Shown here piece after piece: positions 17,254-28,116 of a stretch of 64,000 nt of DNA; position 1 is the stretch's first letter, and every line of letters starts with the position of its first letter. Where the stretch lies: contig NZ_BCYZ01000002.1 of NCBI RefSeq assembly GCF_001598455.1, positions 62,001 through 126,000 on the forward strand, in the 5' to 3' direction. Under the pieces are notes generated by a model. The model ran no database searches. It saw only the letters and a list, made by a program, of their open reading frames with translations, and had not been told where the DNA came from. The position numbers were made by a program, and so were the translations under genes. Origin of the DNA: Sphingomonas pruni NBRC 15498 (GTDB lineage Bacteria > Pseudomonadota > Alphaproteobacteria > Sphingomonadales > Sphingomonadaceae).

Positions 17254-18549
17254 TCAAGGGGTGGGCTTTGCGGGTCGGACGCGCGGAGGCGCGCTGCCCA
17301 GTAAGGGAAGCGCGAGCCCGAGCGCCAGCAAGGCCAACGCGCCGCCGGTCGCGAAGGTCGCGACCGGTCCTGCGATATCCCACAATACGCCCGCCAGGAC
17401 GCTGGCGGCGAGCATCGCGACGCCCGTCACCAGATTGAACAGGCCGAACGCGGTGCCGCGCAGCGTGACGGGGGAATGGTCCGCGACGAGCTTGCTCAAC
17501 AGCCCCTGGGTCAGCGCCATATGGGCACCCCATAGAGCGATCCCGACGAAGACGAGCGGCAATTGCGAAGCGAGCGCCAGCAATGCATCGGCGAGAGTCA
17601 AGCTCACCAATCCCCATCGCAGCAGGGTTCTCGCCGGAACCCGATCCGCCAAAATGCCGGCCGGATACGCACCCAGCGCATAGACCGCGTTCATCGTCAC
17701 CAGAACGAGCGGCGCGAGCGCCAATGGCAATCCTCTTCGGCTGGCGATCAGCACCAGAAATGCTTCGCTGAACCGGGCCAGGGTGAAGACGAAGCCGACG
17801 ATGACGACTTTCCAGAAACCGGAACCGAGCCCACCGATCCCGCGCAATTGGATCGGCGCGCCCGGAGTTGCCCGCGGGCGAGCAGGTGGTTCCCTGACCC
17901 AGACAATGGCGATCGCCGCCGAAAGCAGCGCCGGAATCACTGCGATCCAGAAGACCGTGCGCATGTTGTTCGCCAGCGCCATCATCAGGCCGATGGCGAG
18001 CAACGGGCCGACGAACGCGCCGACCGTATCCATTGACTGGCGCAGGCCAAAGGCGCGGCCGCGGACCGCCTCCGGTGTGATATCCGCGACCAACGCATCG
18101 CGTGGCGCGCCGCGCAGGCCCTTGCCGATCCGGTCGGCGAAGCGGGCACCGAGCACGAGTCCTGCTCCCTGGGCGATCGCGAATAGCGGTTTGGTCAGCG
18201 CGGCCATGCCGTATCCGAGGACGATGAGCGGCTTGCGCCGCCCGATCCGGTCGGACACGTAGCCGGAGAAGATCTTCGAGATCGCCGCGGTGGCTTCGGC
18301 GATGCCGTCGATGAGGCCGACCATGGCGACGCTTACCCCAAGGGTCGTCGTCAGGAACAACGGCAGCAGGGCGTGGATGATCTCGGACGAGGTATCCATG
18401 AACAAACTGACGAATCCCAGCGCGAAGACCGTGCGCGGGATGCTGGAGCGGGCCGATGGCGCGGCGTTTGGGATCAGGGATACTCCTTCGCGCCGCCGCA
18501 TCCGCCGTCCCGGGCGGTACCGGCGATCCTGGTCGTCCGCCCCAGACAC
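17254..18549 (-). CDS. MFS transporter, last gene of the rut cluster
   Basis: 431 residues from GTG 18549; the first 25 or so are polar and a shorter start (ATG 18501) is possible. About twelve hydrophobic helices with the MFS loop DRIGRRKPLIVLGYG after helix 2 and DRIGKGLRGAPRDALVAD after helix 4. It starts 22 bp after rutA on the same strand, so it is probably co-transcribed and could import uracil or export a product, taking the place of the RutG permease. That substrate is inferred from position only. Confidence 0.85.
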   Translation of the reverse strand: MSGADDQDRRYRPGRRMRRREGVSLIPNAAPSARSSIPRTVFALGFVSLFMDTSSEIIHALLPLFLTTTLGVSVAMVGLIDGIAEATAAISKIFSGYVSDRIGRRKPLIVLGYGMAALTKPLFAIAQGAGLVLGARFADRIGKGLRGAPRDALVADITPEAVRGRAFGLRQSMDTVGAFVGPLLAIGLMMALANNMRTVFWIAVIPALLSAAIAIVWVREPPARPRATPGAPIQLRGIGGLGSGFWKVVIVGFVFTLARFSEAFLVLIASRRGLPLALAPLVLVTMNAVYALGAYPAGILADRVPARTLLRWGLVSLTLADALLALASQLPLVFVGIALWGAHMALTQGLLSKLVADHSPVTLRGTAFGLFNLVTGVAMLAASVLAGVLWDIAGPVATFATGGALALLALGLALPLLGSAPPRVRPAKPTP

Positions 18550-18571
18550 AGAAGTGCCCGGCCGCTCATTT

Positions 18572-19627
18572 CTACCGGCTCTTCATCAGCGGCTGGATCT
18601 TGGTCCCGAAATCCTCGACCCCCTGGACGAAATCGTCGAACGTCAGCAGCACACCGCCGGTATTGGGCACCTCCGCCATCTCGTCGAGCATCCGCGCGAT
18701 GCTGGCATGGCCGCCGACCAATGTCCCCATGTTGATGTTGACCGCCCCTTCCGGCGCAGCGAGCTGGCGGACATTGGTGGTCGGGTTGTGCTTGTCGGCC
18801 GCGCCCTGATCTATCAGCCAGCGCACCGCATCGATGTCGAGCCCGTCATTATAGCTCTTCCACTTCGCCATCGCTTCCTCGTCGGTATCGGCCGCGATGA
18901 TCATGACGAGCACGAACACGGACACGTCGCGTCCCGTCTTGGCGGTCGCGGCGGCGAGGCGGTCGTTGTTGAAGGCGAAGGCGGTCGGCGTGTTGACGCC
19001 CTTGCCCAGGCAAAAGGCGTAATCGGCATATTGAGCGGAGAAAGCGAGGCCGTCGTCCGACGAGCCGGCGCAAATGATCTTCATGTCCCCGCTGGGCGTT
19101 GGCCGAACCAGGCAATCGTCCATCCGGTAATAGTCGCCCTTGAAGTCGCTCCGGCCAGTCTCCCACAGCTCGCGCAGGATATAAGCATATTCCCCGAGCA
19201 TCTTGTATCGATTGCGAAAATGCTCGTCACCCGGCCACAATCCCATCTGGCTGTATTCGGGCCGCTGCCAGCCGGTGATCAGGTTGAGGCCGAACCTCCC
19301 ATGGCTGATCGAATCGATGGTGTTGCACATCCGCGCGGCAAAGGCCGGCGGGATCACGAGCGTCGGGCAAGTGGCGTAGATCTTGATCTTCTCGGTGACG
19401 GCGGCGAGCCCCGCCATCAGCGTGAAGCTCTCCAGTCCGTATTCCCAGAATTCGGTCTTGCCGCCGAACCCGCGCAGCTTGATCATCGACAGCAGGAAAT
19501 CGAGACCGTGCCGTTCGGCCGATTGCGCGATCGTCTTGTTGAGGTCGAACGACGGCATGTATTGCGGCGCATTCTCGCTGATCAGCCAGCCATTGTTGTT
19601 GATGGGAACGAAAACGCCGACCTGCAT
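18572..19627 (-). CDS. rutA: Pyrimidine monooxygenase RutA
   Basis: 351 residues. FMN-dependent luciferase-fold monooxygenase that opens the uracil ring between N3 and C4. Clear RutA blocks: [15 protein letters not shown] at the N-terminus, [30 protein letters not shown] and [14 protein letters not shown] little shorter than E. coli RutA. It follows rutD by 12 bp. No RutF flavin reductase is nearby, so reduced FMN must come from elsewhere. Confidence 0.95.
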   Translation of the reverse strand: MQVGVFVPINNNGWLISENAPQYMPSFDLNKTIAQSAERHGLDFLLSMIKLRGFGGKTEFWEYGLESFTLMAGLAAVTEKIKIYATCPTLVIPPAFAARMCNTIDSISHGRFGLNLITGWQRPEYSQMGLWPGDEHFRNRYKMLGEYAYILRELWETGRSDFKGDYYRMDDCLVRPTPSGDMKIICAGSSDDGLAFSAQYADYAFCLGKGVNTPTAFAFNNDRLAAATAKTGRDVSVFVLVMIIAADTDEEAMAKWKSYNDGLDIDAVRWLIDQGAADKHNPTTNVRQLAAPEGAVNINMGTLVGGHASIARMLDEMAEVPNTGGVLLTFDDFVQGVEDFGTKIQPLMKSR

Positions 19628-19639
19628 CGCCTTATTCTC

Positions 19640-20437
19640 CTATTGCGGCATCACGCCCGTCATCCAGTCGACCAGGAAACCGTTGAAATTGTCCGCATCG
19701 GTGACGTTGACCGCATGCCCGCCATATTCGGGCCGTCCGAACCCGGCCTTGGGGATTCCTGCCGCGAGCAACTGACCGGCGATCGGCGGGACCAGCATGT
19801 CGTCCCGACTGGCGATCACCAAAGTGCGGGCGGTGATCTCACCCAACCGATGGGCGATATCGAAGGCGGCGAGCGCCTTGATGCGCTTTTCCATCGTGTC
19901 CGCGCCGGGAAAGCGTTCGAGCTGATGCGTCAATTCGGCGTCGAGATCGTCGCCATGTCCGGAAACCCAGTTCGGCGGGTAGAGAAACACGGGCTGCGCG
20001 CGCAGATATGCCTTGGGACCTGCCAGCCGGAGCAAGGCGAGCCGGATTTCGAAACAGCGCAGGAAATGCGGATCCGGGCTCGCCCAGCCATTGACCACGA
20101 CCAGGCGATCGAGCCGTTCGGGTGCCTTGAGCGCGAGGGCGAGTCCGGCGACACCGCCCGCGGCATGGCCGATCAAATGGGTGCGATCGACACCCAGCGC
20201 GTCCATCAGCATCAGGATATCGTCGGCGAAATCGTCGACCGATATCCGCGCCGGCAAGGCACGTTCGCTGCGCCCCGTCCCGCGATGGTCATAGGCGATC
20301 ACGCGGAAATGCTCGGCCAGCGCCGGGATATTGGACGCCCAATAGCTCGCCGATCCGCCCAGGCCCGCGGACAGGATCACCGGCGGCGCGTGGGGTGCGC
20401 CATGTTCCTCGTAATAAAGGCCTGCTGCTTCGGGCAT
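19640..20437 (-). CDS. rutD: Aminoacrylate hydrolase RutD
   Basis: 265 residues, alpha/beta hydrolase fold. SAGLGGSASYW gives the oxyanion strand. The nucleophile elbow reads IGHAAGGVAG with alanine in place of serine; the E. coli RutD elbow, as I remember it, also has alanine (GHALG), so this supports RutD rather than a dead enzyme. VVNGWASPDPHF and YGGHAVNVTDADNFN also match RutD. Start MPEAAGLYYEEHG chosen; 11 more in-frame residues exist upstream, running into the repeat. Confidence 0.92.
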   Translation of the reverse strand: MPEAAGLYYEEHGAPHAPPVILSAGLGGSASYWASNIPALAEHFRVIAYDHRGTGRSERALPARISVDDFADDILMLMDALGVDRTHLIGHAAGGVAGLALALKAPERLDRLVVVNGWASPDPHFLRCFEIRLALLRLAGPKAYLRAQPVFLYPPNWVSGHGDDLDAELTHQLERFPGADTMEKRIKALAAFDIAHRLGEITARTLVIASRDDMLVPPIAGQLLAAGIPKAGFGRPEYGGHAVNVTDADNFNGFLVDWMTGVMPQ

Positions 20438-20470
20438 CAGAGCTTCCCGGTCACTTGCGCGAAACGCCAC

Positions 20471-20557
20471 TCCGTCACTCCAGCGAAAGCTGGGGTCTTG
20501 CGGTCACGAAGCGGTCGCGCCGCCGTTGGGGATCCCAGCTTTCGCCGGGATGACGGA
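20471..20557. repeat. Palindromic repeat between rutC and rutD
   Basis: Arms 20471-20498 and 20531-20557, inverted, with the CCAGCGAAAGCTGGGG core and TGACGGA end, the same family as 14759-14843. It sits inside the rut operon and could affect rutDA expression or message processing. Confidence 0.88.
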
Positions 20558-20588
20558 AGACGACGGGATGACGGATCGTGGCGCGCCA

Positions 20589-20972
20589 TCAGCCGATATG
20601 CGCCACGCTGGCGATCTCGACCAGGCAATCGGGCTTCACCAACTCGGCCTTGATACAATAGCGCGCAGGTTTGTTGCCCGGGAAATACTCGGCATAGACC
20701 TGATTGAACGCGGCATAATCGCCCAGGTCGTTGAGGAAGATATGGTTCATCGCGATGTCGGCCATGGTCGCGCCGGCCGCCTCGAGCGTCACCTTGATCA
20801 CGTCGAGAACGTGCCGAGTCTGTGCGGCGGCGTCGCCGACATGGAGCACCGTGCCACCCTCCCCCAAAGCCAGCACGCCCGAAACGTAGACGGTGTTTCC
20901 CGCTTTGGTGCCGGCTGAATAGGGCGCGATCGGGGTCGGGAATTGTGGCGGGTTGATGGGCTCGAACGGCAT
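20589..20972 (-). CDS. rutC: Aminoacrylate deaminase RutC (RidA family)
   Basis: 127 residues, RidA/YjgF fold: [34 protein letters not shown] and the closing [20 protein letters not shown] with the conserved arginine. Helps remove 3-aminoacrylate in the Rut pathway. Its start is 4 bp after the rutB stop; an upstream in-frame extension overlapping rutB is rejected. Confidence 0.93.
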   Translation of the reverse strand: MPFEPINPPQFPTPIAPYSAGTKAGNTVYVSGVLALGEGGTVLHVGDAAAQTRHVLDVIKVTLEAAGATMADIAMNHIFLNDLGDYAAFNQVYAEYFPGNKPARYCIKAELVKPDCLVEIASVAHIG

Positions 20973-20976
20973 GACG

Positions 20977-21708
20977 TCAATCCTTGCTATCTGATTGGGG
21001 AAGCTGGCCGAAGCTGCCGCAGAAATCGGCCACAGTTGAAACCCAGCCGAAGAATTTTTCGACATTGTAGACCGTCGCTTCCTGCATCATCGGCGGGCCG
21101 AGATGGTGCGTTGCGTCCTCCAGCATCACGCCGAAATATTCGAGATGGAAGCCGTCGCGCAGCGTGCTTTCGACGCAGACATTGGTCGCGATGCCGACGA
21201 ATACGATGTTGCGGATGCTGCGCGCTCGCAACGTTGAATCGAGCTGCGAGTTGAAGAACGCCGAATAGCGCGTCTTGTGGAGCGAAATGTCGCCGGGCTG
21301 GGGCTTGAGCGCATCGACCAGTTCGTAATCCCAGCCTCCCCGGGCAAGAAGCTGCCCCGACAGTTCGGGTCGCGCACGCATGGTCTTGAGCGCGTTCGAC
21401 TTGTGCCAATTGGGCGAGCCCGGCCCGCCCGCCTCCTTGTACTCGGCGTCCCAGCCGTTCTGCAGAAACACGACCTGGACGCCCGCCTTGCGCGCGGTAT
21501 CGAGCACGGTCGCGATCTTGTCGATCACGCCGGCGACGCCCGAAATGTCGAACCCGGCGAGATCGACATAGCCGCCCTCGCTCGCATAAGCGTTCTGCAT
21601 GTCGATCACGACGACGGCGGTCTCGTGCGGCGCGAGCCGGAGCGCCTCGGGGCGGGCCGCCAGCGTCACGCCATTCTCGCCGGCGGAGCCGGTCGTCACC
21701 ATGTCCAT
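20977..21708 (-). CDS. rutB: Ureidoacrylate amidohydrolase RutB
   Basis: 243 residues, isochorismatase-like cysteine hydrolase. Catalytic aspartate in [12 protein letters not shown] and cysteine in [16 protein letters not shown]. Hydrolyses ureidoacrylate made by RutA. First gene of the rut cluster; start taken at [10 protein letters not shown], where an ATG six bases on is equally possible. About 55 bp after the acyl-CoA ligase stop. Confidence 0.93.
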   Translation of the reverse strand: MDMVTTGSAGENGVTLAARPEALRLAPHETAVVVIDMQNAYASEGGYVDLAGFDISGVAGVIDKIATVLDTARKAGVQVVFLQNGWDAEYKEAGGPGSPNWHKSNALKTMRARPELSGQLLARGGWDYELVDALKPQPGDISLHKTRYSAFFNSQLDSTLRARSIRNIVFVGIATNVCVESTLRDGFHLEYFGVMLEDATHHLGPPMMQEATVYNVEKFFGWVSTVADFCGSFGQLPQSDSKD

Positions 21709-21762
21709 TTGGCGCAACCTGCCGCCACGCGTGGCGAAAGGCAAGTTTACGGACCCTGGGTC

Positions 21763-23361
21763 TCAGGCGGCGCTGGCCAGCTTATAATCCTTATATTGCT
21801 CGCGCAGCACGGTCTTGAGCAATTTGCCGGTCGCGGTGTGCGGCAGCTCATCGACGAAGAGGATCTCGTCCGGCAACCACCATTTGGCGACATGCTGGGT
21901 CAGATGCTGATTGATCTCCTGGGGGGTTACAGCACTGCCGGGCTTGCGCACGACCAGCAGAATCGGGCGCTCGTCCCATTTCGGGTGATAGACACCGATC
22001 GCCGCCGCTTCGCCGACGCCGGGACAGCCGATCGCCGCATTTTCCAGGTCGACCGAGCTGATCCATTCGCCGCCCGACTTGATCACGTCCTTGGACCGGT
22101 CGGTGATTTGCATCGTCCCGTTCGGATGAAGCACCGCGACGTCGCCCGTGTCGAACCAACCGCCAGTCTCCACCGCGTCCTGTTCGGCCTTGAAATAGCG
22201 TTTCACCACCCACGGACCGCGGATCTGCAGCCGGCCCGACGTCTCGCCGTCGCGTGGCAGTTCGGTCCCCTCGTCATCGACGATCCGCAGTTCGACGCCG
22301 AACGGGATTGCTCCTTGCTTGCAGACCACGTCGAGCTGCTCGTCTCGAGACATATCGTGCCAATCTGGTCCCGGTGCCAGCGCGGTCGCGATCGGCGACG
22401 TCTCGGTCATGCCCCAGAGGTGAAGCGGCTTGATCCCCATATCCATGAACCGCGCCAGCATCGCGCGCGGGGCGGCCGATCCGCCAACCGTAATCTGGCG
22501 CAGAAAGCGCGGCTCCTCACCGGTCGCGTCCATATGCTGGAACATCGCCAGCCACACGGTCGGAACCCCGCTGCCGATCGTCACCTTTTCGCTATTCATC
22601 AGCGAGCACAGCACGGCGGCATCATTGGTCTGCGAATAGACGAACTTCGTCCCCGCCAGAGCGCCGGCGAACGGCAGCCCCCAGGCCGCGGCATGAAACA
22701 TCGGAACGATCGGCATGATCACGTCGGACGCCGACAAACCCATCACCCAGGGCTCGGCCGCATGCATCGCATGGAGCACGGTCGAACGGTGCTCGTACAG
22801 CACGCCCTTGGGATTGCCGGTCGTGCCGCTGGTGTAGCAGATCATGCACGGCTCGCGCTCCGACCCTTCATGCCAGACATAATCGCCGTCCTCGGCGTCG
22901 AGCAGAGCCTGGAAGCCCTCAGGGCCGAGGTCATCGAACACGACATAATGCTCGATCGACGTCCAATGCGGCTTCAATCGATCGACCAGCGGCTGGAACT
23001 GCTTGTCGTAGAACAGCACGCGATCTTCGGCATGGTTGGCAATGTAGACCAATTGCTCGTCGAACAGGCGCGGGTTGATCGTATGGATCACTCCGCCCAT
23101 CCCCATTGCGCCGTACCATGAAGTCAAATGATGTTCGTGGTTCATCGCCAGCGTGGCGACGCGATCGCCGGGCTCGATGCCCCATTTCTCCAGCCGCTGG
23201 GCGAGCTTGCGCGCATTGCGGTGGATGCCGGCCCAATCGTTGCGAGTTTCGCGACCGTCGACCCAATGCGTCACGACCTCTCGGCCCGGATGCTCGCGAG
23301 CAACATGGTCGAGCAGCCGCATCACGCGCAACTCGAAATCCTGCATCGCACCCATCTGCAT
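21763..23361 (-). CDS. Long/medium-chain acyl-CoA synthetase
   Basis: 532 residues. ANL adenylating enzyme: the P-loop-like [12 protein letters not shown], then [11 protein letters not shown] (A5 motif), [25 protein letters not shown], and the lysine near the C-terminus in [10 protein letters not shown]. Activates fatty acids to acyl-CoA for beta-oxidation. The ATG at 23361 was chosen because GGAGAG lies four bases upstream; ATGs at 23373 and 23355 are alternatives. It lies between dnaE and the rut genes. Confidence 0.92.
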   Translation of the reverse strand: MQMGAMQDFELRVMRLLDHVAREHPGREVVTHWVDGRETRNDWAGIHRNARKLAQRLEKWGIEPGDRVATLAMNHEHHLTSWYGAMGMGGVIHTINPRLFDEQLVYIANHAEDRVLFYDKQFQPLVDRLKPHWTSIEHYVVFDDLGPEGFQALLDAEDGDYVWHEGSEREPCMICYTSGTTGNPKGVLYEHRSTVLHAMHAAEPWVMGLSASDVIMPIVPMFHAAAWGLPFAGALAGTKFVYSQTNDAAVLCSLMNSEKVTIGSGVPTVWLAMFQHMDATGEEPRFLRQITVGGSAAPRAMLARFMDMGIKPLHLWGMTETSPIATALAPGPDWHDMSRDEQLDVVCKQGAIPFGVELRIVDDEGTELPRDGETSGRLQIRGPWVVKRYFKAEQDAVETGGWFDTGDVAVLHPNGTMQITDRSKDVIKSGGEWISSVDLENAAIGCPGVGEAAAIGVYHPKWDERPILLVVRKPGSAVTPQEINQHLTQHVAKWWLPDEILFVDELPHTATGKLLKTVLREQYKDYKLASAA

Positions 23362-23417
23362 CGCACTCTCCATACTCGATGTTTGAAAGAGTGTTATTCC
23401 GTCAGCAGCGGTCGAGT

Positions 23418-26400
23418 CTAGCCAACCAATGCAAGCCGTTGCGGCGGCGCGATTGCGACCTCGGCGGATCGCACCCCAGGAAGCGTCGCGATACGGTCGG
23501 CAAGTTCGGGGTCGAGCAGGAAATCGCGGCCGATCAGGATGGTTGCCGTCCCGCCCGCCGGCAACGGAACGACCAATCGTGCTTCGCCGCGCGCGCCGCG
23601 AGCCTCGGACAGCAAGGCACCGATTCCCGGGATCGCGACGCCATCGTCCACCACGATATCCAGATTCATCCGCGTCGCGCTGGCCAGTTCGTCGAACGGC
23701 TGGATTCGCTTGACCGTAACGCGCGGCTGTTCCTCGCCCGGCCGCCGGTCGAGTTCGACCGTGATCAGCCCGCAACCGCCGTTGCGCGCCGCTTCCTCCA
23801 GGTCGGTAGCGACTGCATCGTCGAAACAGGTCGCGACGAACTGGCCCGATGGATCGGACAAGGTCGCCATCAGGTAGCGCCGGCCCTTGGCCGAGGTCCG
23901 CCAGCGCGTATCCTCGACCATCGCCGCCATCACCGCGCCGGCGCGGCCGCTTTCCGGGATCTGCATCTCGCCCAGATCGGCGTAGCGCCGCGCGCCATGC
24001 ATCCGCGCGAGCTGGGTGAAGCGGTCGACCGGATGCGCCGAGAAATAGAAGCCGAATGCTTCCTTTTCCTGCTCCATCCGCTCGGCCAGACTCCAGCGCG
24101 CCGAAAGCGGGAGCTTGATGTGGGTGCCCGACGCCTCGCTCTCGCCGAACAGGCCGCCCTGCCCGCTATTCTTCTGGTCGTGTACCCGCGCCGCGGTGGC
24201 CAGAATCGTTTCGGCGCAGGCATGGATACCGGCGCGATTGGGATCGATCGCGTCGAACGCTCCCGCCGCCGCCAATGTTTCGAGCTGGCGCTTGTTGAGC
24301 AGGCGCGGGTCGACGCGATGGGCAAATGCATCGAGGCTGTCGAACGGCCCGGACCCATCGCGTTCCTCGACCAATTTCTCCATCGCGCCTTCGCCGACCG
24401 ACTTGAGCCCGGCGAGCGCGTAGCGGACGGCCAGTTGCTCCTTGTCCCCCTCGGATGGAGAGGCGACCACCTCTACGTCGAACTCCGCTAGGCTGCGGTT
24501 CACGTCCGGCGGCAGGATGGCCACGTCGAGCCGCCGCATGTCGTCGACGAAGATCGCCAGCTTGTCGGTCAGATGGATGTCGTAGCACATCGACGCTGCG
24601 TAGAATTCGTGCGGATGATGCGCCTTCAGCCAAGCGGTCTGATAGGCGAGCAAAGCATAAGCCGCGGCGTGCGACTTGTTGAAACCATAGCCGGCGAACT
24701 TGTCGATCAAATCGAACAGCTCGTTGGCCTTGGCGGCGTCGATCTTGTTGTGTGTCGCGCAGCCCTCGACGAAGGTCGCACGCTGCGCGTCCATCTCGGC
24801 CTGGTTCTTCTTGCCCATCGCGCGGCGCAACAGGTCGGCGCCGCCGAGCGAATAGCCGGCCAGCACCTGCGCGGCTTGCATCACCTGTTCCTGATAGACG
24901 AAGATGCCGTAGGTTTCGGCCAGGATCGGCTCGAGCAGCGGATGCGGATAGGTGATCGGCTCCTGCCCGTTCTTGCGTCGGCCGAAGGACGGAATGTTGT
25001 CCATCGGGCCCGGGCGATAGAGCGAGACGAGTGCGATGATGTCGCCGAAATTGGACGGTCGCACCGCCGATAGCGTGCGGCGCATGCCTTCCGATTCGAG
25101 CTGGAACACGCCGACCGTGTCGCCCTTCTGGAGGAGTTTGTAGACGCCCTCGTCGTCCCAGGTCAGCGCGTCGAGATCGCAGGCAATCCCGCGCTTGGCG
25201 AGCAGCTGGACGGCCTTCTTAAGCACCGACAGCGTCTTCAAGCCCAGGAAGTCGAACTTCACCAGCCCCGCGCCCTCGACATATTTCATGTCGAACTGGG
25301 TAACCGGCATGTCCGATCGCGGATCGCGATAGAGCGGGACGAGGTCGGCGAGCGGGCGGTCGCCGATCACCACGCCGGCGGCATGGGTCGAGCTGTGGCG
25401 CGGCAGCCCTTCGAGCTTCATCGCCAGATCGAACAGATGGCGGACGTCCTTGTCGCCGCGATATTCGGCGGCGAGCTCGCTGACACCGTTGAGCGCACGG
25501 TCGAGCGTCCAGGGATCGGTCGGCAGGTTCGGGACGAGCTTGGCCAGGCGGTCGACCTGGCCGTAACTCATCTGCAGCACGCGGCCGGTGTCCTTGAGCA
25601 CCGCGCGCGCCTTCATCGTCCCGAACGTGATGATCTGCGCGACCTGGTCGCGGCCATATTTCGCCTGGACGTAGCGGATCACTTCGCCACGCCGCGTTTC
25701 GCAGAAGTCGATGTCGAAGTCGGGCATCGACACGCGTTCCGGGTTTAGGAAGCGTTCGAACAGCAGCCCGAGCTTGATCGGGTCGAGGTCGGTAATGGTC
25801 AATGCCCAGGCGACCACCGAGCCCGCACCCGAACCACGGCCCGGGCCGACCGGGATATCGTGCGCCTTCGCCCATTGGATGAAGTCGGCAACGATCAGGA
25901 AATAGCCTGGAAACCCCATCTGGATGATGACGTCGAGTTCGAAGTCGAGGCGGTCGCGATAGGGCTGCTGCCAATCGCCTTCGCCCGCATTGCCGAGCTC
26001 GACGATGCGATCGAGCCGCTTCTGCAAGCCTTCGCGCGCGCGCTCGCGCAACATCGCGGATTCGCCGTCGCGGTCGCCCGCCAGACTGGGCAGGATCGGT
26101 TTGCGCTTGGGGGCCGCGACCGCGCAACGCTGCGCCACGACCAGGGTATTGGCGATCGCTTCGGGCAGATCGGTGAACAGCGCGCGCATGTCCTTGGCGG
26201 GCTTCATCCACGCGTCGGGCGAGCTCTTGGGCCGGTCGTCACTCGCGACATAAGAGGAATTGGCGATGCACAGCATCGCGTCATGTGCCTCGCGGAATTC
26301 CTCCTCGGCGAAACAGCAGGGATTGGTCGCGACGATCGGCAAATTGCGGGCATAAGCCAGCTCGAGCAATTCGGCTTCGGCCTTGGCCTCGACCGGATCG

Positions 26401-26933
26401 AAGCGCCGGGCGATCTCGATATAGAGCCGGTCGCCGAATATCGCCTGCAGCCGGTCGACATAGGCATTGGCGCCCTCGGGCTGATCCTCCGCGAACAAGC
26501 GGGCGATACCGCCCTCCCCGCCCGCCGTCAGCGCGATCAGTCCCTCCGAATTGGCTTCGAGCGTCGCGAAATCGACATGGGGATCGAGGTCGAGCGGTCG
26601 GCCGAGATGCGCCTCGCTGACGAGGCGACAGAGGTTGAGATAGCCCGCCTCGTCCTGGGCATAGAGCGCGATCCAGTCCGTCTGCACCGCTTGGCCATCG
26701 GGCAGATCGGGCCGTGCCAGGCCCAACATCGTGCCGATGATCGGCTGCACCCCGGCATCGGCAGCCGCCCCAGAAAACGACATTGCCGCGAACAAGCCGT
26801 TGCGGTCGGTCACCGCGGCGGCCGGGAAGCCCAATTCGCGCGCGCGCTTGGCAATCGCCTTGGGCTCGATCGCGCCGTCGAGCATCGTGTAGGACGAAAA
26901 GATCCGAAGGGGCACGAAGCCGGAATGGGGCAT
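23418..26933 (-). CDS. dnaE: DNA polymerase III alpha subunit
   Basis: 1171 residues, the replicative polymerase, normal size for DnaE1. N-terminal PHP domain (FVPLRIFSSYTMLDGAI), polymerase core with PGRGSGAGSVVAW and the catalytic aspartates in MPDFDIDFCE, then THAAGVVIGD, GLKTLSVL and YQEQVMQAAQV. A tandem helix-hairpin-helix lies around KRQLETLAAAGAFDAI, and an OB fold and tail lie in the last 200 residues. No frame breaks. Confidence 0.97.
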   Translation of the reverse strand: MPHSGFVPLRIFSSYTMLDGAIEPKAIAKRARELGFPAAAVTDRNGLFAAMSFSGAAADAGVQPIIGTMLGLARPDLPDGQAVQTDWIALYAQDEAGYLNLCRLVSEAHLGRPLDLDPHVDFATLEANSEGLIALTAGGEGGIARLFAEDQPEGANAYVDRLQAIFGDRLYIEIARRFDPVEAKAEAELLELAYARNLPIVATNPCCFAEEEFREAHDAMLCIANSSYVASDDRPKSSPDAWMKPAKDMRALFTDLPEAIANTLVVAQRCAVAAPKRKPILPSLAGDRDGESAMLRERAREGLQKRLDRIVELGNAGEGDWQQPYRDRLDFELDVIIQMGFPGYFLIVADFIQWAKAHDIPVGPGRGSGAGSVVAWALTITDLDPIKLGLLFERFLNPERVSMPDFDIDFCETRRGEVIRYVQAKYGRDQVAQIITFGTMKARAVLKDTGRVLQMSYGQVDRLAKLVPNLPTDPWTLDRALNGVSELAAEYRGDKDVRHLFDLAMKLEGLPRHSSTHAAGVVIGDRPLADLVPLYRDPRSDMPVTQFDMKYVEGAGLVKFDFLGLKTLSVLKKAVQLLAKRGIACDLDALTWDDEGVYKLLQKGDTVGVFQLESEGMRRTLSAVRPSNFGDIIALVSLYRPGPMDNIPSFGRRKNGQEPITYPHPLLEPILAETYGIFVYQEQVMQAAQVLAGYSLGGADLLRRAMGKKNQAEMDAQRATFVEGCATHNKIDAAKANELFDLIDKFAGYGFNKSHAAAYALLAYQTAWLKAHHPHEFYAASMCYDIHLTDKLAIFVDDMRRLDVAILPPDVNRSLAEFDVEVVASPSEGDKEQLAVRYALAGLKSVGEGAMEKLVEERDGSGPFDSLDAFAHRVDPRLLNKRQLETLAAAGAFDAIDPNRAGIHACAETILATAARVHDQKNSGQGGLFGESEASGTHIKLPLSARWSLAERMEQEKEAFGFYFSAHPVDRFTQLARMHGARRYADLGEMQIPESGRAGAVMAAMVEDTRWRTSAKGRRYLMATLSDPSGQFVATCFDDAVATDLEEAARNGGCGLITVELDRRPGEEQPRVTVKRIQPFDELASATRMNLDIVVDDGVAIPGIGALLSEARGARGEARLVVPLPAGGTATILIGRDFLLDPELADRIATLPGVRSAEVAIAPPQRLALVG

Positions 26934-27016
26934 GGCCGCAAACCTAAGGCGCGGGCGCGCGAATGACCACCCTGCACCATCCGCTTACCCACAACTTTCG
27001 TGGGCGGGCCGACCGG

Positions 27017-27496
27017 TTAGAGCAGCTTTTCGATATCCGCCGCGATCTCTTCGGGCTTGGTCGTCGGCGCATAGCGTTCGACCACCTGGCCATCGCGGCC
27101 GACCAGGAACTTGGTGAAGTTCCACTTGATGCCCTCGGTGCCCAGGAACCCGGGCGCCTGTTTCTTGAGCTCGCCGTACAGCGGGTCGGCGCCCGATCCA
27201 TTGACGTCGATCTTGGCGAACACCGGGAACGTCACGTCATAAGTCAGCGAGCAGAATTTCGCGATCTCCTCGGCGTCCCCAGGCTCTTGCGCGCCGAACT
27301 GGTTGCACGGGAAGCCCAGCACCTCGAACCCGCGATCGGCATATTTGCGATGGATCGCTTCCAGCACTTCATATTGCGGGGTGAAGCCGCATTTCGAGGC
27401 TACGTTGACGACCAGCAGGACCTTGCCGGCGTAAGCCGAGAGGTCGGCGTCGCTGCCATCAGCCGCCTTGACGTGGAAATCGGTGATCGCGGTCAT
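27017..27496 (-). CDS. Glutathione peroxidase family protein
   Basis: 159 residues. Peroxidatic cysteine C36 in NVASKCGFTPQY, followed by LGFPCNQFGAQEPG and IKWNFTKFLVG, supplying the conserved Gln/Trp/Asn. Bacterial members with cysteine usually use thioredoxin. Overlaps the GNAT gene stop by 4 bp (ATGA), so the two are coupled. Confidence 0.94.
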   Translation of the reverse strand: MTAITDFHVKAADGSDADLSAYAGKVLLVVNVASKCGFTPQYEVLEAIHRKYADRGFEVLGFPCNQFGAQEPGDAEEIAKFCSLTYDVTFPVFAKIDVNGSGADPLYGELKKQAPGFLGTEGIKWNFTKFLVGRDGQVVERYAPTTKPEEIAADIEKLL

Positions 27497-28116
27497 GCGC
27501 CCTTCCCCTCATATCGAGCCATCAAGGCGGCGATGTTGCGCTTCACCCCGGGCCATTCGTGTTCGAGGATCGAATAGAGCACGCTGTCGCGATAATGACC
27601 ATCGTTCAGGATGACATGGCCGCGGATCACCCCGTCCATCCGCGCGCCCAGCCGCTCGATCGCTGCGCGCGACCGGCGGTTGAGGAAATCGGTGCGGATC
27701 TGAACGCAGTAACAACCCAGCACTTCGAACGCATGGGTCAGCAGCAGCATCTTGGCTTCGGTATTGAGCCCGGTGCGCTGTACGCGCGTGGCATAAACGG
27801 TGCCGCCGATCTCCAGACGGCGATGCGCCTGAGCCATACGGAGGAAGCGTGTGACGCCGGCAACCTCCCCGTCGGCATCGCGAACGGTGAAGGGCATTGA
27901 ACGCCCAGCCGCCTGCTCGCGCTCGATCCGATCGTACCAGGCCTCGATCGTCTCGGGATTGGGCACGGTCGTATGGAACGCGCCTTCGAGCCCCGTCGCA
28001 AAGGCGGCCAGGATGCCGTCCCGGTCGGCGCGTATGGTCGGCGACAGCGTAACGTGCCTGCCAGTCAGGGTCGGTAGGGTGCGCCAGGCGTCGCCGGAAT
28101 TCGCTTGTTCGCTCAT
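27493..28116 (-). CDS. GNAT family N-acetyltransferase (RimJ/RimL-like)
   Basis: 207 residues. An acetyltransferase of the ribosomal-protein-type GNAT branch: [12 protein letters not shown] at the N-terminus, [20 protein letters not shown] in the core, a [15 protein letters not shown] acetyl-CoA loop, and [20 protein letters not shown]. The target is unknown. It overlaps lolD upstream by 4 bp and the peroxidase downstream by 4 bp. Confidence 0.88.
   Translation of the reverse strand: MSEQANSGDAWRTLPTLTGRHVTLSPTIRADRDGILAAFATGLEGAFHTTVPNPETIEAWYDRIEREQAAGRSMPFTVRDADGEVAGVTRFLRMAQAHRRLEIGGTVYATRVQRTGLNTEAKMLLLTHAFEVLGCYCVQIRTDFLNRRSRAAIERLGARMDGVIRGHVILNDGHYRDSVLYSILEHEWPGVKRNIAALMARYEGKGA

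Noticed and set aside
20150..20180. RutD nucleophile serine replaced by alanine, suggesting a dead enzyme
   Set aside because: The E. coli RutD elbow, as I recall it, also has alanine at this position, and the rest of the protein matches RutD closely.
18290..20653. 787-codon plus-strand frame across the rut genes
   Set aside because: Its peptide is compositionally antisense-like (many Arg, His, Asp runs), while the minus strand holds rutA, rutD and the MFS gene with clear motifs.
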